Below, piece by piece: positions 9,683 to 19,272 of a stretch of 64,000 nt of DNA. A program made the position numbers and the translations under genes. The notes beneath the pieces are model-generated. The model was not told the origin of the DNA. It made no database searches and saw nothing but the letters and a program-made list of their open reading frames with translations. The stretch comes from Natronocella acetinitrilica (GTDB lineage Bacteria; Pseudomonadota; Gammaproteobacteria; Nitrococcales; Aquisalimonadaceae): positions 372,001 to 436,000 of the forward strand of contig NZ_JALJXV010000002.1 in the NCBI RefSeq assembly GCF_024170285.1. Direction: 5' to 3'. Position 1 is the first letter of the stretch. Every line of letters begins with the position of its first letter.

Positions 9683-9961
9683 TCAGGTCTGGTAGACCAG
9701 TCTCAGGCAACCCTCTTCCATATCCGAATAGACATAAAGCCCATCACTGTCACCCCCCAGGCTGATGATCACCGAGGTGGGCGACTCGAAGCGGGTGGCG
9801 GCAATAGCCCGCGCCCCGGTTTCGTTGATGTTGTGTTCCTTCACATAAGCATTCCAGCGCTCTGTGTCCCTTTTCTCGATGCGCCCGCCCCGGTCCGCTG
9901 CCTGTTTCAGCAACTGCCGGAAGCTGTAGTAGTCCACATCGATCATTCGCGCTCTGGCCAT
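9683..9961 (-). CDS. Small unknown protein encoded within the T6SS operon
   Basis: A reading frame between clpV and the FHA gene, same strand, encodes about 92 residues if it starts at ATG 9961. ATG 9946 is a second option, and an in-frame extension upstream to 10054 exists. None has a clear ribosome-binding site. The product is soluble with no signal peptide. It has a helical, charged first half (YYSFRQLLKQAADRGGRIEK) and a likely beta-rich second half (SVIISLGGDSDGLYVYSD). I do not recognise the family. Its place in the operon suggests a T6SS role, but this is only contextual. Confidence 0.6.
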   Translation of the reverse strand: MARARMIDVDYYSFRQLLKQAADRGGRIEKRDTERWNAYVKEHNINETGARAIAATRFESPTSVIISLGGDSDGLYVYSDMEEGCLRLVYQT

Positions 9962-10076
9962 ATGTCTTGCGCAACACCCTTGTTGGTAAAGTACCCTCGC
10001 AGCGCTGTGCCGTAAGGTGGGGATTTCTCGCTGGATCAAGGGTCTCTCACCCACCGGGGTGCGTCAAGCATGGGGC

Positions 10077-12821
10077 TCAGGCGTCAAAAGCATAAGCGAA
10101 CTCCGCATCCTGAACACTGACATGCACCCGCTCCACCGGTCGATGATCCACCAACCGGGTGAGAAACTCACGGCTCAGGGCCGGCAATAGTGAATTCGTC
10201 AGAATTGCGTCGATCATGCGACCACCGCTCTCCAGCTCGGTGCAGCGCTCCAGAATCAGGTCGAGTACGGCGTCGTCGTAGGTAAAGGGCACGCCATGGC
10301 TGTCCTGCACCCGACTAGCCACCCGACCGAGCTGCAGGCGAATGATGTCGCGCAGCATCTCGTCGCTGAGCGGGTAGTAGGGAATGGTGACGATTCGGCC
10401 CAGCAACGCCGGCGGGAAAACCTGCAGCAGCGGGTCGCGCAAGGCCTGGGTCAGGCCTTCCACCTCGGGCCGTTTCCGGCCGCTGTCACAGGCCTGCATG
10501 ATCAACTCGGTACCCGCGTTGGTGGTCAGAATGATCAGGGTGTTCTTGAAGTCGATGGTGCGCCCCTCGCCGTCCTCCATGACGCCCTTGTCGAAGACCT
10601 GGAAGAAGATCTCGTGCACGTCGGGGTGGGCTTTTTCCACTTCGTCCAGCAGTACCACGCTATACGGCCTGCGGCGGACTGCCTCGGTGAGCACCCCGCC
10701 TTCGCCATAGCCGACATAGCCAGGCGGCGCGCCCTTGAGGGTGGAGACCGTATGGGCCTCCTGGAACTCACTCATATTGATGGTGATGATGTTCTGCTCG
10801 CCGCCATAGAGCGACTCCGCAAGGGTCAGCGCGGTCTCGGTCTTGCCGACACCTGATGGGCCGGCCAACATGAACACACCCACCGGCTTCGACGGGTTGT
10901 CCAGGTTGGCGCGGGATGTCTGCACCCGCCGGGCGATCATCTCCAGCGCATGATCCTGACCCTTGACCCGCTCGGCGAGGCGATCCGCCAGGGTGAGCAC
11001 ATTGGCGATCTCGTCCTTGACCATGCGACCGACCGGGATACCTGTCCAGTCCGCAACCACGGAAGCAACCGCCTGGGCATCGGCGCTGGGCAGAATGAGC
11101 GGGCTATCGCCCTGGAGTTCGGACAGCTGCTGCTGCAACTGGTCGAGTTGCTTGAGGGCGGCCTCCACATCAACGGGCGGCTCGCCGCCTGCCGTGTCTT
11201 CGGCTGTCCCAGTCGTGCTGTCGGACTCTGTCGCCGACTCGGCCTCGCTGGCGACTTCCGCCGGCGCGTCGGCGGAACCGGTCTGCTCGCGGAGCTTCGC
11301 CCGAAGCTCCAGGATCTGGTCCACCAGCGCCTTCTCCTGCTGCCAGTTGTTCTCCAGTTCCTCAAGCCGCGCCTTTTCGCTTTCGAGTTCGGCGGCGATC
11401 TCCTCGGCACGTCCCTGAATGACCAGCCCCACCGCCCGCTCCCGCTCGACGATCTCTGCTTCGGTAGTCAGCATCTCGATGCGGCGGCGGCAGTCTTCCA
11501 CCTCGGCGGGGACGCCATGCTGGGAGATGGCCACCCGGGCACAGGCGGTATCCAGCAGACTCACTGCCTTGTCCGGCAGCTGACGCGCTGGAATATAGCG
11601 ATGGGAAAGCTGTACTGCCGCCGTCAGCGCTTCGTCCCTGACCAGCACCCGATGATGCTTTTCCAGTACCGAGGCCAGGGTACGCATCATGGCGACGGCC
11701 TTTTCCTCGCTGGGTTCGGGCACCTGCACGGCCTGGAAACGGCGGGTCAGGGCCGGATCCTTCTCGATGTATTTCTTGTACTCGGTCCATGTGGTGGCAC
11801 CGATGGTGCGCAGGGTTCCCCGGGCCAAGGCGGGCTTGAGCAGATTTGCGGCATCACCGGTGCCGGCGGCACCGCCCGCCCCCACCAGGGTATGGGCTTC
11901 GTCGATGAACAGAATGATGGGCTTCTCCGAACCCTGCACTTCCTCGATGACCTGCCGCAGCCGGTTCTCGAACTCGCCCTTCACGCTGGCCCCCGCCTGC
12001 AGCAGACCCACATCCAGCGAGCGCAGCGACACATCCTTGAGCGGTGGCGGCACATCCCCCTTGGCGAGGCGCACTGCAAACCCCTCTACGACAGCAGTCT
12101 TGCCGACACCGGCCTCGCCCGTGAGGATGGGGTTGTTCTGCCTACGACGCATCAGGATATCCACCATCTGGCGGATCTCCTCGTCCCGGCCAATGATGGG
12201 ATCGATCCGGCCCTGCCGGGCCTGCTCTGTGAGATCGACGGTAAAGCGCTGCAAAGCCTCCTGCTTGCCCATGGCGGCGGGCGCGGCGGCGCCACCGGCG
12301 TCAGCCGTGCCAGCACTACCCGCATCGCCGGCGGCCTGTTCCCGCTCCGGGGAGTCCCCGACGATGGCATCCCACTGGTCCACCAGCGTGTCGGCCTGCA
12401 CCTTGCGGAACTCGGCGGAGATGTTGGGCAGCACGTTGCGCAAGCCCGTGGTCTTGAGCAGCCCCACCACCAGATGGCCACTGCGCACGCGGCGCTCGCC
12501 GAAACACAGTGTCGACCAGACCCAGCCACGCTCCACCGCTTCTTCCACATGGGACGACAGATCGCTAACCGAACTCGCTCCGCGAGGCAGGGCATCCAGT
12601 GCCCGGGTCATGTCCTGGGCAAGGCGCCCGGCGTCGAGCTCGAAGTGGCGGACAATGCGAATGAGATCGGAATCATTCTGCTGCAGGAGCTGGTGCAACC
12701 AGTGCACCAGCTCAACGTAAGGGTTACCCCGCATGCGACAGAAGGTCGTGGCGCTTTCAATGGACTGATAAGCGAGGCTGGTAAGTTTCCCGAATAGCGC
12801 TGTACGGCTGATGTCTGCCAC
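10077..12821 (-). CDS. clpV: T6SS sheath-recycling AAA+ ATPase ClpV (TssH)
   Basis: The 914-residue protein has a Clp N-terminal repeat domain (about 1-150), a flexible Ala/Gly linker (about 160-185) and two AAA+ modules. The first Walker A is GEAGVGKT (residues 235-242) with Walker B LFIDEAHT; the second Walker A is GPSGVGKTE near 655. A coiled-coil middle domain (about 430-580) separates them and carries an acidic Ser/Thr/Glu-rich insert. ClpV disassembles the contracted TssBC sheath in the cytoplasm. Start ATG at 12821 lies 14 bases after the tssG stop. Confidence 0.97.
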   Translation of the reverse strand: MADISRTALFGKLTSLAYQSIESATTFCRMRGNPYVELVHWLHQLLQQNDSDLIRIVRHFELDAGRLAQDMTRALDALPRGASSVSDLSSHVEEAVERGWVWSTLCFGERRVRSGHLVVGLLKTTGLRNVLPNISAEFRKVQADTLVDQWDAIVGDSPEREQAAGDAGSAGTADAGGAAAPAAMGKQEALQRFTVDLTEQARQGRIDPIIGRDEEIRQMVDILMRRRQNNPILTGEAGVGKTAVVEGFAVRLAKGDVPPPLKDVSLRSLDVGLLQAGASVKGEFENRLRQVIEEVQGSEKPIILFIDEAHTLVGAGGAAGTGDAANLLKPALARGTLRTIGATTWTEYKKYIEKDPALTRRFQAVQVPEPSEEKAVAMMRTLASVLEKHHRVLVRDEALTAAVQLSHRYIPARQLPDKAVSLLDTACARVAISQHGVPAEVEDCRRRIEMLTTEAEIVERERAVGLVIQGRAEEIAAELESEKARLEELENNWQQEKALVDQILELRAKLREQTGSADAPAEVASEAESATESDSTTGTAEDTAGGEPPVDVEAALKQLDQLQQQLSELQGDSPLILPSADAQAVASVVADWTGIPVGRMVKDEIANVLTLADRLAERVKGQDHALEMIARRVQTSRANLDNPSKPVGVFMLAGPSGVGKTETALTLAESLYGGEQNIITINMSEFQEAHTVSTLKGAPPGYVGYGEGGVLTEAVRRRPYSVVLLDEVEKAHPDVHEIFFQVFDKGVMEDGEGRTIDFKNTLIILTTNAGTELIMQACDSGRKRPEVEGLTQALRDPLLQVFPPALLGRIVTIPYYPLSDEMLRDIIRLQLGRVASRVQDSHGVPFTYDDAVLDLILERCTELESGGRMIDAILTNSLLPALSREFLTRLVDHRPVERVHVSVQDAEFAYAFDA

Positions 12822-12835
12822 GGTTTTTCTCCCTG

Positions 12836-13846
12836 TTATCTCTTCGGCCGGCCGTGCTTCCGGTCGGGTCTCATCATATGTGCGTCACGAATCGTTGCCC
12901 GGGCACTGTCCCGGGCTCCACGCCCCAGCCAGGTTGTCAGACCCAGCCGGCGGCCACGGGACAGACGCAGCGGCTCAGCCTCCCGGGGCCTTAAATGCAA
13001 CTCGAGATCCCATCGCAGCTCATCGCCGATGTAGGCGCGAACCAGATCGCCAAGCTGGGTCAGCCCGGGCTGCCCCGGCATGAGGCTTTCGTACTGCTGG
13101 CGGGACACATCGCGCAGAATCACCCGAAAACTGAACTGGCACTGCCAGGAACGGCGACCCAGATTGGCGTCACGGCCAAGCCGCCCGACTTGGGTTGTCC
13201 GTCCCAGACGCAGCCTGTCTTCAGGAGGAATGTCCAACCACTGGGGGAGGAATGACTCGATGGTGACCGGCATGCCGAAGTGATCCTCAAGCATGTCCTC
13301 GAGCCCTTCCTGGCTGCGGGTCTGGCTGGCAAGCCTGCCGACCCGGTGGAGCTTCGCCCGGTCGCCCAGGGTATCCCGGCCCTGCAGGCCCGGTGTACCC
13401 AGCCCCGCCAGCGAACCCAGATACCAGAAAAAACGGTTGTCGGCGCGGTCCGCCTCTACCGCCGGTGCGGCGTCCGCCCAGGCGCGATAGAACAGGGACG
13501 CCAGGCGATGATGAAACAGGTTCAGAAAATCTGCGAAACCCGGGTCCTGATGCAGGCGGCGCCGCTCATCAGCATATTCGGTCAGATGCAGCGGCAACGG
13601 TCCGTTGGGGCCGAGCAGGCCAAAGCCCTCTCCGTGAAGGCGCGGCGTCGGCCCATCATCCACCCGCGCAAGTTCACCCGGGGCAAAGCGCAGCGATGGC
13701 AACTGGGCAAGGCGCACCACGTCGTCCGCCGGACGACGGCTTCGCCCCAGCCGCGGCCGATCCGGCGACAAGGCTTCTAGCAGTCGCAATGCAGCGAATA
13801 GCGTATAGCGCTCCGGCGCCCGGGAAAGGCCTTCCGGCAAACTCAC
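12836..13846 (-). CDS. tssG: T6SS baseplate protein TssG
   Basis: The 336-residue product has the usual TssG opening (RYTLFAALRLLEAL) and the FGLLGPNGPLPLHLTEYA motif near residues 75-95, with HRLASLFYRAWADA following. TssG forms the core of each baseplate wedge with two TssF copies. The start at 13846 overlaps the tssF stop by four bases, as is common for this pair. The very basic C-terminus (after about residue 300) is normal for the family. Confidence 0.96.
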   Translation of the reverse strand: MSLPEGLSRAPERYTLFAALRLLEALSPDRPRLGRSRRPADDVVRLAQLPSLRFAPGELARVDDGPTPRLHGEGFGLLGPNGPLPLHLTEYADERRRLHQDPGFADFLNLFHHRLASLFYRAWADAAPAVEADRADNRFFWYLGSLAGLGTPGLQGRDTLGDRAKLHRVGRLASQTRSQEGLEDMLEDHFGMPVTIESFLPQWLDIPPEDRLRLGRTTQVGRLGRDANLGRRSWQCQFSFRVILRDVSRQQYESLMPGQPGLTQLGDLVRAYIGDELRWDLELHLRPREAEPLRLSRGRRLGLTTWLGRGARDSARATIRDAHMMRPDRKHGRPKR

Positions 13847-15711
13847 AGGGTCATTCTCCGCCCAGCCCTGGCCGGCCAGCGCATGATCTCGCCGCGTTGG
13901 GTGGACTCGACAATGGTCTGGGTAAAGCTGTTGAGGGAAACGTACTTGGCGAAGAAGCGATCCAGCACGGCACCCAGCAGGAAGGCGCCCACGCCGGTAA
14001 AGGCGTCCTCGTCCAGCCTGAGCCGCAGCTCAAGGCCATTGCCAAAACAGATCGGGCCCCGGATCGGCATACGCCGCACGGCGGCTCGTGACCCGATGGA
14101 CACCACGCCCTCCACGTGTCGCGCCAGCGGATCCTTGGCGTCGACGTAGAGATCGAGAAGCTGGCGAAGGGCCCTGGCCCCGGCATGCTCGTCCTCGTCA
14201 ATGAGTGACAGGTAGTTAAGGGACAGATGACTGACCAGGCGCCAGCTGGTCTCGCCTGCACGAAACGCGGCTCGCGGTCGCGTGGGGCCGGCGACTACAC
14301 GCACTGCCTTGACCGGTGCGGCGATATCCAGCGTGAAGTCGGTTGCCCCCTTGCCCACCGCCATCTGGATGGGTAGGTCGCGGTTGGTGCAGAGCAGCGT
14401 CACATCAAGCTGGCGCAGTTCATCGGCAAAGGGCGCCTGGGCCTCGTCCACCAGTGAGAGGAAAACCTCGCTGCCGAGATAGTTGGTTCGACCACCCCGC
14501 TGACGCTGGCGGGTGGAGCCGAGTCGCGGGCGCCGACTGGTGAAGTAGTAAGCACCAGGCTCGGCATCGGCCTTGTCTCGCCCTACACGATAGAACATCT
14601 CGAAGGGCTGTACGGCGTCTTTTCCCCGACCGTGACCGGTGACCGAAAGCACCTGGTACACCTCCAGATCCATGGGGCGGTTGCGGTCCGGCACGACGTG
14701 AAACTCGGTCCGCTCCGGTTTGACGTGTATCCGATCGGCGGTGTGACGGAACAGGTTGATGACCGGCGTGGCATTGAGCAGGAATGCTTCCGCATTGACG
14801 ACATGCTCCAGGCGGTTGTCAGCCCGGCTGAGCAGAACGGTAATCTCGAGCCGGCGCCCGTCGAGCTTGCTGATGGCGCCTTCAAGCCCGGTGAACTCGG
14901 CGAACAGAAACCGTTGGGGAAAGGTGAAGTACTCCTGCAGCAGGCGGTAGCCGTCAAAGGTGCGCCGCACGGAGGGCAGCAGGGCTTCGTCGCGATCAAA
15001 CCCCGGTTGCCGAATAGAGACGCCGTCGGCAATGCGTGCCGGTGCCTCGACATCGTCGCGCAGACAGGCGCCTGCGAAACCGCCATGCAGGATTTCGTAA
15101 AGCCACATGGGGGCTTCGTCACTGCCGCGCAGGTAAAACGCCAGGCAATCCAGTGGCAATTCTGCCAGCGAATCACCTGCCGTCAGCTCCAATTCGATCT
15201 GCAGCGCGGCACGCACACCGCTCGGTGTTGGAATCCCGCGGGCCGCCAGCACCCCAGGGTTCGGCAGATAGCGGGCCGCCGACACCTGCAATGGCCAAAG
15301 CCGCACCTCATGGGCAGTGCGGTATTCGCAAGCCGTCTTCTCGCCCTTGGCAAGCTGGCTGCGCATGGGCGTGCCAGCAGGCACCCGGTAACCACCGAGC
15401 AAGGTCCCCGCAGTCAAGTCCGGCTGCAGTCCAACCACCGCCATGGACGGCGTGGGCGCAGTCAGATGTGGGTAGACCAGATCCAGTAGCTGGTGGGTGA
15501 ACTCCGGAAAGCGGGCATCGATCTTGTGCTGCACCCTGGCGGTGAGAAACGCAAAGCCTTCCAGCAGGCGTTCCACATAAGGGTCGGCGCAGTCCACGCC
15601 ATCCATACCCAGCCGACCCGCGATCTTCGGGTAGTCGCGAGCAAACTCCGCCCCCATCTCACGGATGTAGCGCAGCTCCTGCTCGTAGTGTTCCAGCAGT
15701 CGCGGGTCCAT
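13843..15711 (-). CDS. tssF: T6SS baseplate protein TssF
   Basis: The 622-residue protein begins with the canonical LLEHYEQELRYIREMGAEFA and continues with DPYVERLLEGFAFLTARV, both diagnostic of TssF. Full length is close to the usual 580-620 residues. It partners TssG and TssE in the baseplate wedge. It lies 34 bases downstream of tssE and overlaps tssG. No frameshift or missing block is apparent. Confidence 0.97.
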   Translation of the reverse strand: MDPRLLEHYEQELRYIREMGAEFARDYPKIAGRLGMDGVDCADPYVERLLEGFAFLTARVQHKIDARFPEFTHQLLDLVYPHLTAPTPSMAVVGLQPDLTAGTLLGGYRVPAGTPMRSQLAKGEKTACEYRTAHEVRLWPLQVSAARYLPNPGVLAARGIPTPSGVRAALQIELELTAGDSLAELPLDCLAFYLRGSDEAPMWLYEILHGGFAGACLRDDVEAPARIADGVSIRQPGFDRDEALLPSVRRTFDGYRLLQEYFTFPQRFLFAEFTGLEGAISKLDGRRLEITVLLSRADNRLEHVVNAEAFLLNATPVINLFRHTADRIHVKPERTEFHVVPDRNRPMDLEVYQVLSVTGHGRGKDAVQPFEMFYRVGRDKADAEPGAYYFTSRRPRLGSTRQRQRGGRTNYLGSEVFLSLVDEAQAPFADELRQLDVTLLCTNRDLPIQMAVGKGATDFTLDIAAPVKAVRVVAGPTRPRAAFRAGETSWRLVSHLSLNYLSLIDEDEHAGARALRQLLDLYVDAKDPLARHVEGVVSIGSRAAVRRMPIRGPICFGNGLELRLRLDEDAFTGVGAFLLGAVLDRFFAKYVSLNSFTQTIVESTQRGEIMRWPARAGRRMTL

Positions 15712-15745
15712 GAACTATCCCCCGGCCAGACGCATAGGAGTTTTC

Positions 15746-16492
15746 CTAGCGGTCATTGGATTCCCTCAGGGTGACCGAGGCGTCTTCAAGGTCCAGCTCG
15801 GTATGCAGATAGAGCTGTTCCGGCAGCGGTTGCCCCCAGAGCTCACCCTCGATGACAAAAGCAATGGTGTTCTTCCGGCCGGTCTCATCACGCTCCACCG
15901 GGGTGACCAGCACATCATGCAGACGCGGCTCGAAGGCAATGATTGCCTGGCGGAGGCCGTCGGCCAGGGACTTGAGATCGGCGCCGGACAGGCTCTGTCC
16001 GGTCATGTCCGGAACGCCGTAATTCAGCGTGGAGCGAGTCACTTCCGGGTACAGGCTCAAGTCCACCAGTTCACCCATGCGAGGCGTGTTAAGCAGCCAG
16101 CCCAGATCCCGCAGCACCATCTGCCGAAGCCGGCGTTGCGAGATCAGGCGCTCGTCGCGGGATTCGTCCAGGCTCGGCACCAGTGTGCGACGCCGCAACT
16201 CGATCAGCGATTCGACAGCAGGAACGTCAGCCCTCGGCGAAAGCTCCATGACACGACGGAATGGCCTGACATCCAGACGATTGTCCCAGACGTCCTCGTC
16301 CGCTTCGCCGCCCTCCCCGCGAACCAGACCGAGGGACGTGAACATCTCCCGGAGGTCCGATACATCGAGACCGGCGTCGGTCAGAGCCTGCTCGCGATAG
16401 GCAATGGTCACCCGCTCAAGATATCTGCTCCGATCCGTCAGCCTGTCCAGCAGGGACGGTTGCAACGCTTCTCGGGTCGCCAGTTCCGCCAT
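15746..16492 (-). CDS. tssE: T6SS baseplate gp25-like protein TssE with an unusual insertion
   Basis: The product is 248 residues, clearly longer than the usual 130-180. The canonical N-terminal motif QPSLLDRLTD (residues 11-20) is present. The gp25-like domain begins at RRLRQMVLRDLGWLLNTP (120-137) and runs to the C-terminus. Between them lie about 90 residues (about 24-110), where ordinary TssE proteins have 20-30. TssE joins the sheath and baseplate. The insertion is charged and probably helical and could be an added interaction surface. The frame is continuous, so it is not an assembly fault visible from the sequence. Confidence 0.92.
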   Translation of the reverse strand: MAELATREALQPSLLDRLTDRSRYLERVTIAYREQALTDAGLDVSDLREMFTSLGLVRGEGGEADEDVWDNRLDVRPFRRVMELSPRADVPAVESLIELRRRTLVPSLDESRDERLISQRRLRQMVLRDLGWLLNTPRMGELVDLSLYPEVTRSTLNYGVPDMTGQSLSGADLKSLADGLRQAIIAFEPRLHDVLVTPVERDETGRKNTIAFVIEGELWGQPLPEQLYLHTELDLEDASVTLRESNDR

Positions 16493-16608
16493 GGGGGTCG
16501 CGCCTGGATCAGGTAGCGTAAGGGGACGATCAGCGCTGAATGCCGCTCAATCCGGCTGCCGAAGCACATCCGGATTGAACGACAACCATCACTGAACCAC
16601 GGACGCAG

Positions 16609-17094
16609 TCAGGCGTCCTTGCTCTCGGCAATGTTGTACCCGTAGTCCACCGCCGCCCCGGCTGTGCCGTCGGCCGCCTGAGGTGTGTAGTTGATCTTGA
16701 ACTCACTGAAATTAAGCGTGATGTTCTCGGTCAGACGGTCTTCTCCGCTGGAGCCGCCGGTGCTCGTGCTGGTGATCATGATGCTCTTTAACTCGATCAC
16801 CAGATATTCCAAGGGATCATCGCCACCAGCCTTGCGCACGGTGAGTTTGCCACTCGGGTAGTGGATTCCCTTGGCAACAGCCCGCCAGATCGTGGGCGTC
16901 GCCTTGTCGATCCACTTGGTGATCGAGATGTCCTGGAAGTTGGCCTTGCCGGCGCCACCACCCCTGGCTTCATGCATGGTGCCCGAGTTCGACGCTCCCC
17001 AACTCCAGGCCAGTACGTCGATCTCGTCGGCGTGTACGCTATCGCTGGACTCGCCATCCACCCCTTCCAATTTCAAAAAACTATCAACAGCCAT
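16609..17094 (-). CDS. hcp: T6SS inner-tube protein Hcp (TssD)
   Basis: The 161-residue protein has the standard Hcp features: a start with DSFLKLEGVDGES, the HADEIDVLAWSWGASN strand, and the conserved FQDISITKWIDKATP segment. Hcp hexamers stack into the tube that is propelled from the cell and act as chaperones for small effectors. It is flanked by about 115 bases on each side, more than anywhere else in this operon, which would allow separate expression or transcript processing, as is common for hcp. Confidence 0.97.
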   Translation of the reverse strand: MAVDSFLKLEGVDGESSDSVHADEIDVLAWSWGASNSGTMHEARGGGAGKANFQDISITKWIDKATPTIWRAVAKGIHYPSGKLTVRKAGGDDPLEYLVIELKSIMITSTSTGGSSGEDRLTENITLNFSEFKINYTPQAADGTAGAAVDYGYNIAESKDA

Positions 17095-17209
17095 GTCGTT
17101 TCTCCGTTGTTACCAGACGCTGCGAACATCGTCCGCCTTCATGATGTCGCCGGTCGCCACCCCCCAGGGCGGGTCCGATCCGTCGACCCTACCGAGCCAC
17201 TGCCAAAGG

Positions 17210-18703
17210 CTAGCCCTTCGCCGATGGCAGCTTGGAAACAAGACGCAATGAGACACTCAGACCCTCGAGCTGATAATGAGGGCGGAGGTGAAAAGTGGAG
17301 CTGTAGTAGCCCGGATTCGCCTCATCCTCCATCACCGAGACCTCCGCCGCTGCGAGCGGCTTGCGCGCCTTGGTTTCTTCCGTTGCATTGGCGGGATCAC
17401 CGGTAACGTATTTCATGATCCAGCCCTGCAGGAACTTCTGCATGTCGTCCCGTTCCTTGAACGAGCCGACCTTGTCGCGAACGATACACTTCAGGTAGTG
17501 CGCGAAGCGTGTTGTTGCAAAAAGATACGGTAACCGGGCGCCAAGCTGCGCATTTGCCGTGGCGTCCGGATCGTCGTACTCGGTGGGCTTGTGCAGGGAT
17601 TGCGCACCAATGAACGCCGCTATATCGGTGTTCTTCCGGTGAATGAGTGGCATCAGACCACTCTTTGCAAGCTCTGCCTCGCGACGGTCGCTGATGGCGA
17701 TTTCCGTCGGACACTTCATGTCGACACCGCCGTCATCGCTGGGGAAGGTGTGCACCGGGAGGCCTTCCACCGCGCCGCCGGACTCCACACCACGAATTCG
17801 CGTGCACCAGCCGTATTCCTTGAACGAGCGGTTGATGTTCACCGCCATGGCATACGCGGAGTTCGCCCAGGTGTACTTGCCGGCGTCCGAACCGCTGGTG
17901 TCCTCCTCGAAGTTGAACTCCTCCACCGGCTCGGTTGCGGCCCCATAGGGCAACCGGGCGAGGAATCGCGGCATGGCAAGCGCCACGTACTTGGAGTCTT
18001 CCGAGTCGCGCAGGGAGCGCCATCCCGCATACTCCGGCGTGGAGAAGATCTTGCCGAGATCGCGGGGGTTGGTGAGTTCCTGCCAGCTGTCCATCTGCAG
18101 CAGACTGGGATCGGCACCGGCGATGAACGGCGCGTGGGCGGCAGAGGCAATCTGCGCCATACCGGAGAGCAACTCCACGTCCTGCGGGCCGTGGTCGAAG
18201 TGGTAGTCGCCGACGATACAACCGATTGGCTCGCCACCAAGCTGACCAAACTCCTCTTCGTAGATGCGCTTGAAGATGGGGCTCTGGTCCCAGGCGGTTC
18301 CCTTGTACTTACGCAGGGTCTTGTGCAGTTCTTTCTTGCCGACGGGCATGAAGCGGATCTTCAGCATTTCGTCGGTTTCGGTGTTGTTGACGAGGTGGTG
18401 CAGCCCACGCCACGCACCCTCCAGAGCCTGGAACTTCTCGGTGTGGAGGATCTCGTTGACTTGCCCCGTCAGCTTCTCGTCGATCTCGGCGATGATCGCG
18501 TTGATCGTGCTGATCGCGTCGTCGGAGATGACCGTGGTCTCGCGCAGGGCCTGCTCGGCCAGGGTCCGAACAGCGGTCTCGACCTCTTCCCGGGCGCGAT
18601 CGGACTTGGGCCGGAACTCCTTATGCAACAGCGCACCGAAGTCATCCGCCGTCAGGGCCTCGGCTTCCGCCTGCGCCTGTGTGTCCTTTTCCGTCTCTGC
18701 CAT
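17210..18703 (-). CDS. tssC: T6SS contractile sheath large subunit TssC (VipB)
   Basis: The 497-residue protein shows the TssC hallmarks LEGAWRGLHHLVNNTETDEMLKI (split over residues about 95-117), GEPIGCIVGDYHFDH and NPGYYSSTFHLRPHYQLEGL near the C-terminus. It assembles with TssB into the cytoplasmic contractile sheath. Start ATG at 18703 lies three bases after the tssB stop, and the tight pairing with tssB is typical. Confidence 0.98.
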   Translation of the reverse strand: MAETEKDTQAQAEAEALTADDFGALLHKEFRPKSDRAREEVETAVRTLAEQALRETTVISDDAISTINAIIAEIDEKLTGQVNEILHTEKFQALEGAWRGLHHLVNNTETDEMLKIRFMPVGKKELHKTLRKYKGTAWDQSPIFKRIYEEEFGQLGGEPIGCIVGDYHFDHGPQDVELLSGMAQIASAAHAPFIAGADPSLLQMDSWQELTNPRDLGKIFSTPEYAGWRSLRDSEDSKYVALAMPRFLARLPYGAATEPVEEFNFEEDTSGSDAGKYTWANSAYAMAVNINRSFKEYGWCTRIRGVESGGAVEGLPVHTFPSDDGGVDMKCPTEIAISDRREAELAKSGLMPLIHRKNTDIAAFIGAQSLHKPTEYDDPDATANAQLGARLPYLFATTRFAHYLKCIVRDKVGSFKERDDMQKFLQGWIMKYVTGDPANATEETKARKPLAAAEVSVMEDEANPGYYSSTFHLRPHYQLEGLSVSLRLVSKLPSAKG

Positions 18704-18706
18704 GGT

Positions 18707-19225
18707 TCAGCCCTCGTTCTTCTCTTCGCCGTCGTCTTTCGGACGCGCACCCAGTGTTTCCAGGAGACCCTGATCGTTAAGCACCTTGGCGATCAGCTCC
18801 TCGGCCCCGGACTTGCCATCCATGTAAGTCACCAGGTTGGCAAGCTGCTGACGTGCTTCCAGTAGCTGCCGCAGTGGCTCGATCTTGCGAGCCACTGCGG
18901 CCGGAGAAAAGTCGTCCATGCTCTCGAGTTCCAGGTCCACCTCGAGGCTGCCCTCGCCGGTGAGCTTGTTCTCGACCGCGAACTTGAGACTGGGCCGCAG
19001 CGCCTTCATGCGCTGATCGAAGTTATCAACGTCAATCTCAAGCAGCTTGCGCCCGTCGATCGGTGGCAACTGCTCCTGGCTATCTCCCGCCAGATCCGCC
19101 ATCACCGCCATGACGAACGGCAGCTGCACGGATTTTTCCGCGCCGTAGAGTTCCGTGTCGTACTCGATCTGCACACGCGGCGCGCGGTTCTTGGCGATGA
19201 ATTTCTGTGAACTTGCCTTAGCCAT
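18707..19225 (-). CDS. tssB: T6SS contractile sheath small subunit TssB (VipA)
   Basis: The 172-residue product has the TssB motifs KNRAPRVQIEYDTELYGAEK near the N-terminus, LPFVMAVMADLAGDS, and DRQRFLE-type sequence in the form EIDVDNFDQRMKALRP. It forms the contractile sheath with TssC and in other systems exposes the helix recognised by ClpV. Its stop is three bases from the tssC start. The start at 19225 follows tssA by 47 bases. Confidence 0.97.
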   Translation of the reverse strand: MAKASSQKFIAKNRAPRVQIEYDTELYGAEKSVQLPFVMAVMADLAGDSQEQLPPIDGRKLLEIDVDNFDQRMKALRPSLKFAVENKLTGEGSLEVDLELESMDDFSPAAVARKIEPLRQLLEARQQLANLVTYMDGKSGAEELIAKVLNDQGLLETLGARPKDDGEEKNEG

Positions 19226-19272
19226 GCTTTCCCACTCCGTTTATATGGCCGGACCGATGATCGGCGGCCGCA

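Noticed and set aside
10950-12797. Plus-strand 615-codon frame opposite clpV
   Set aside because: Antisense to an intact ClpV with both AAA+ modules; no recognisable features.
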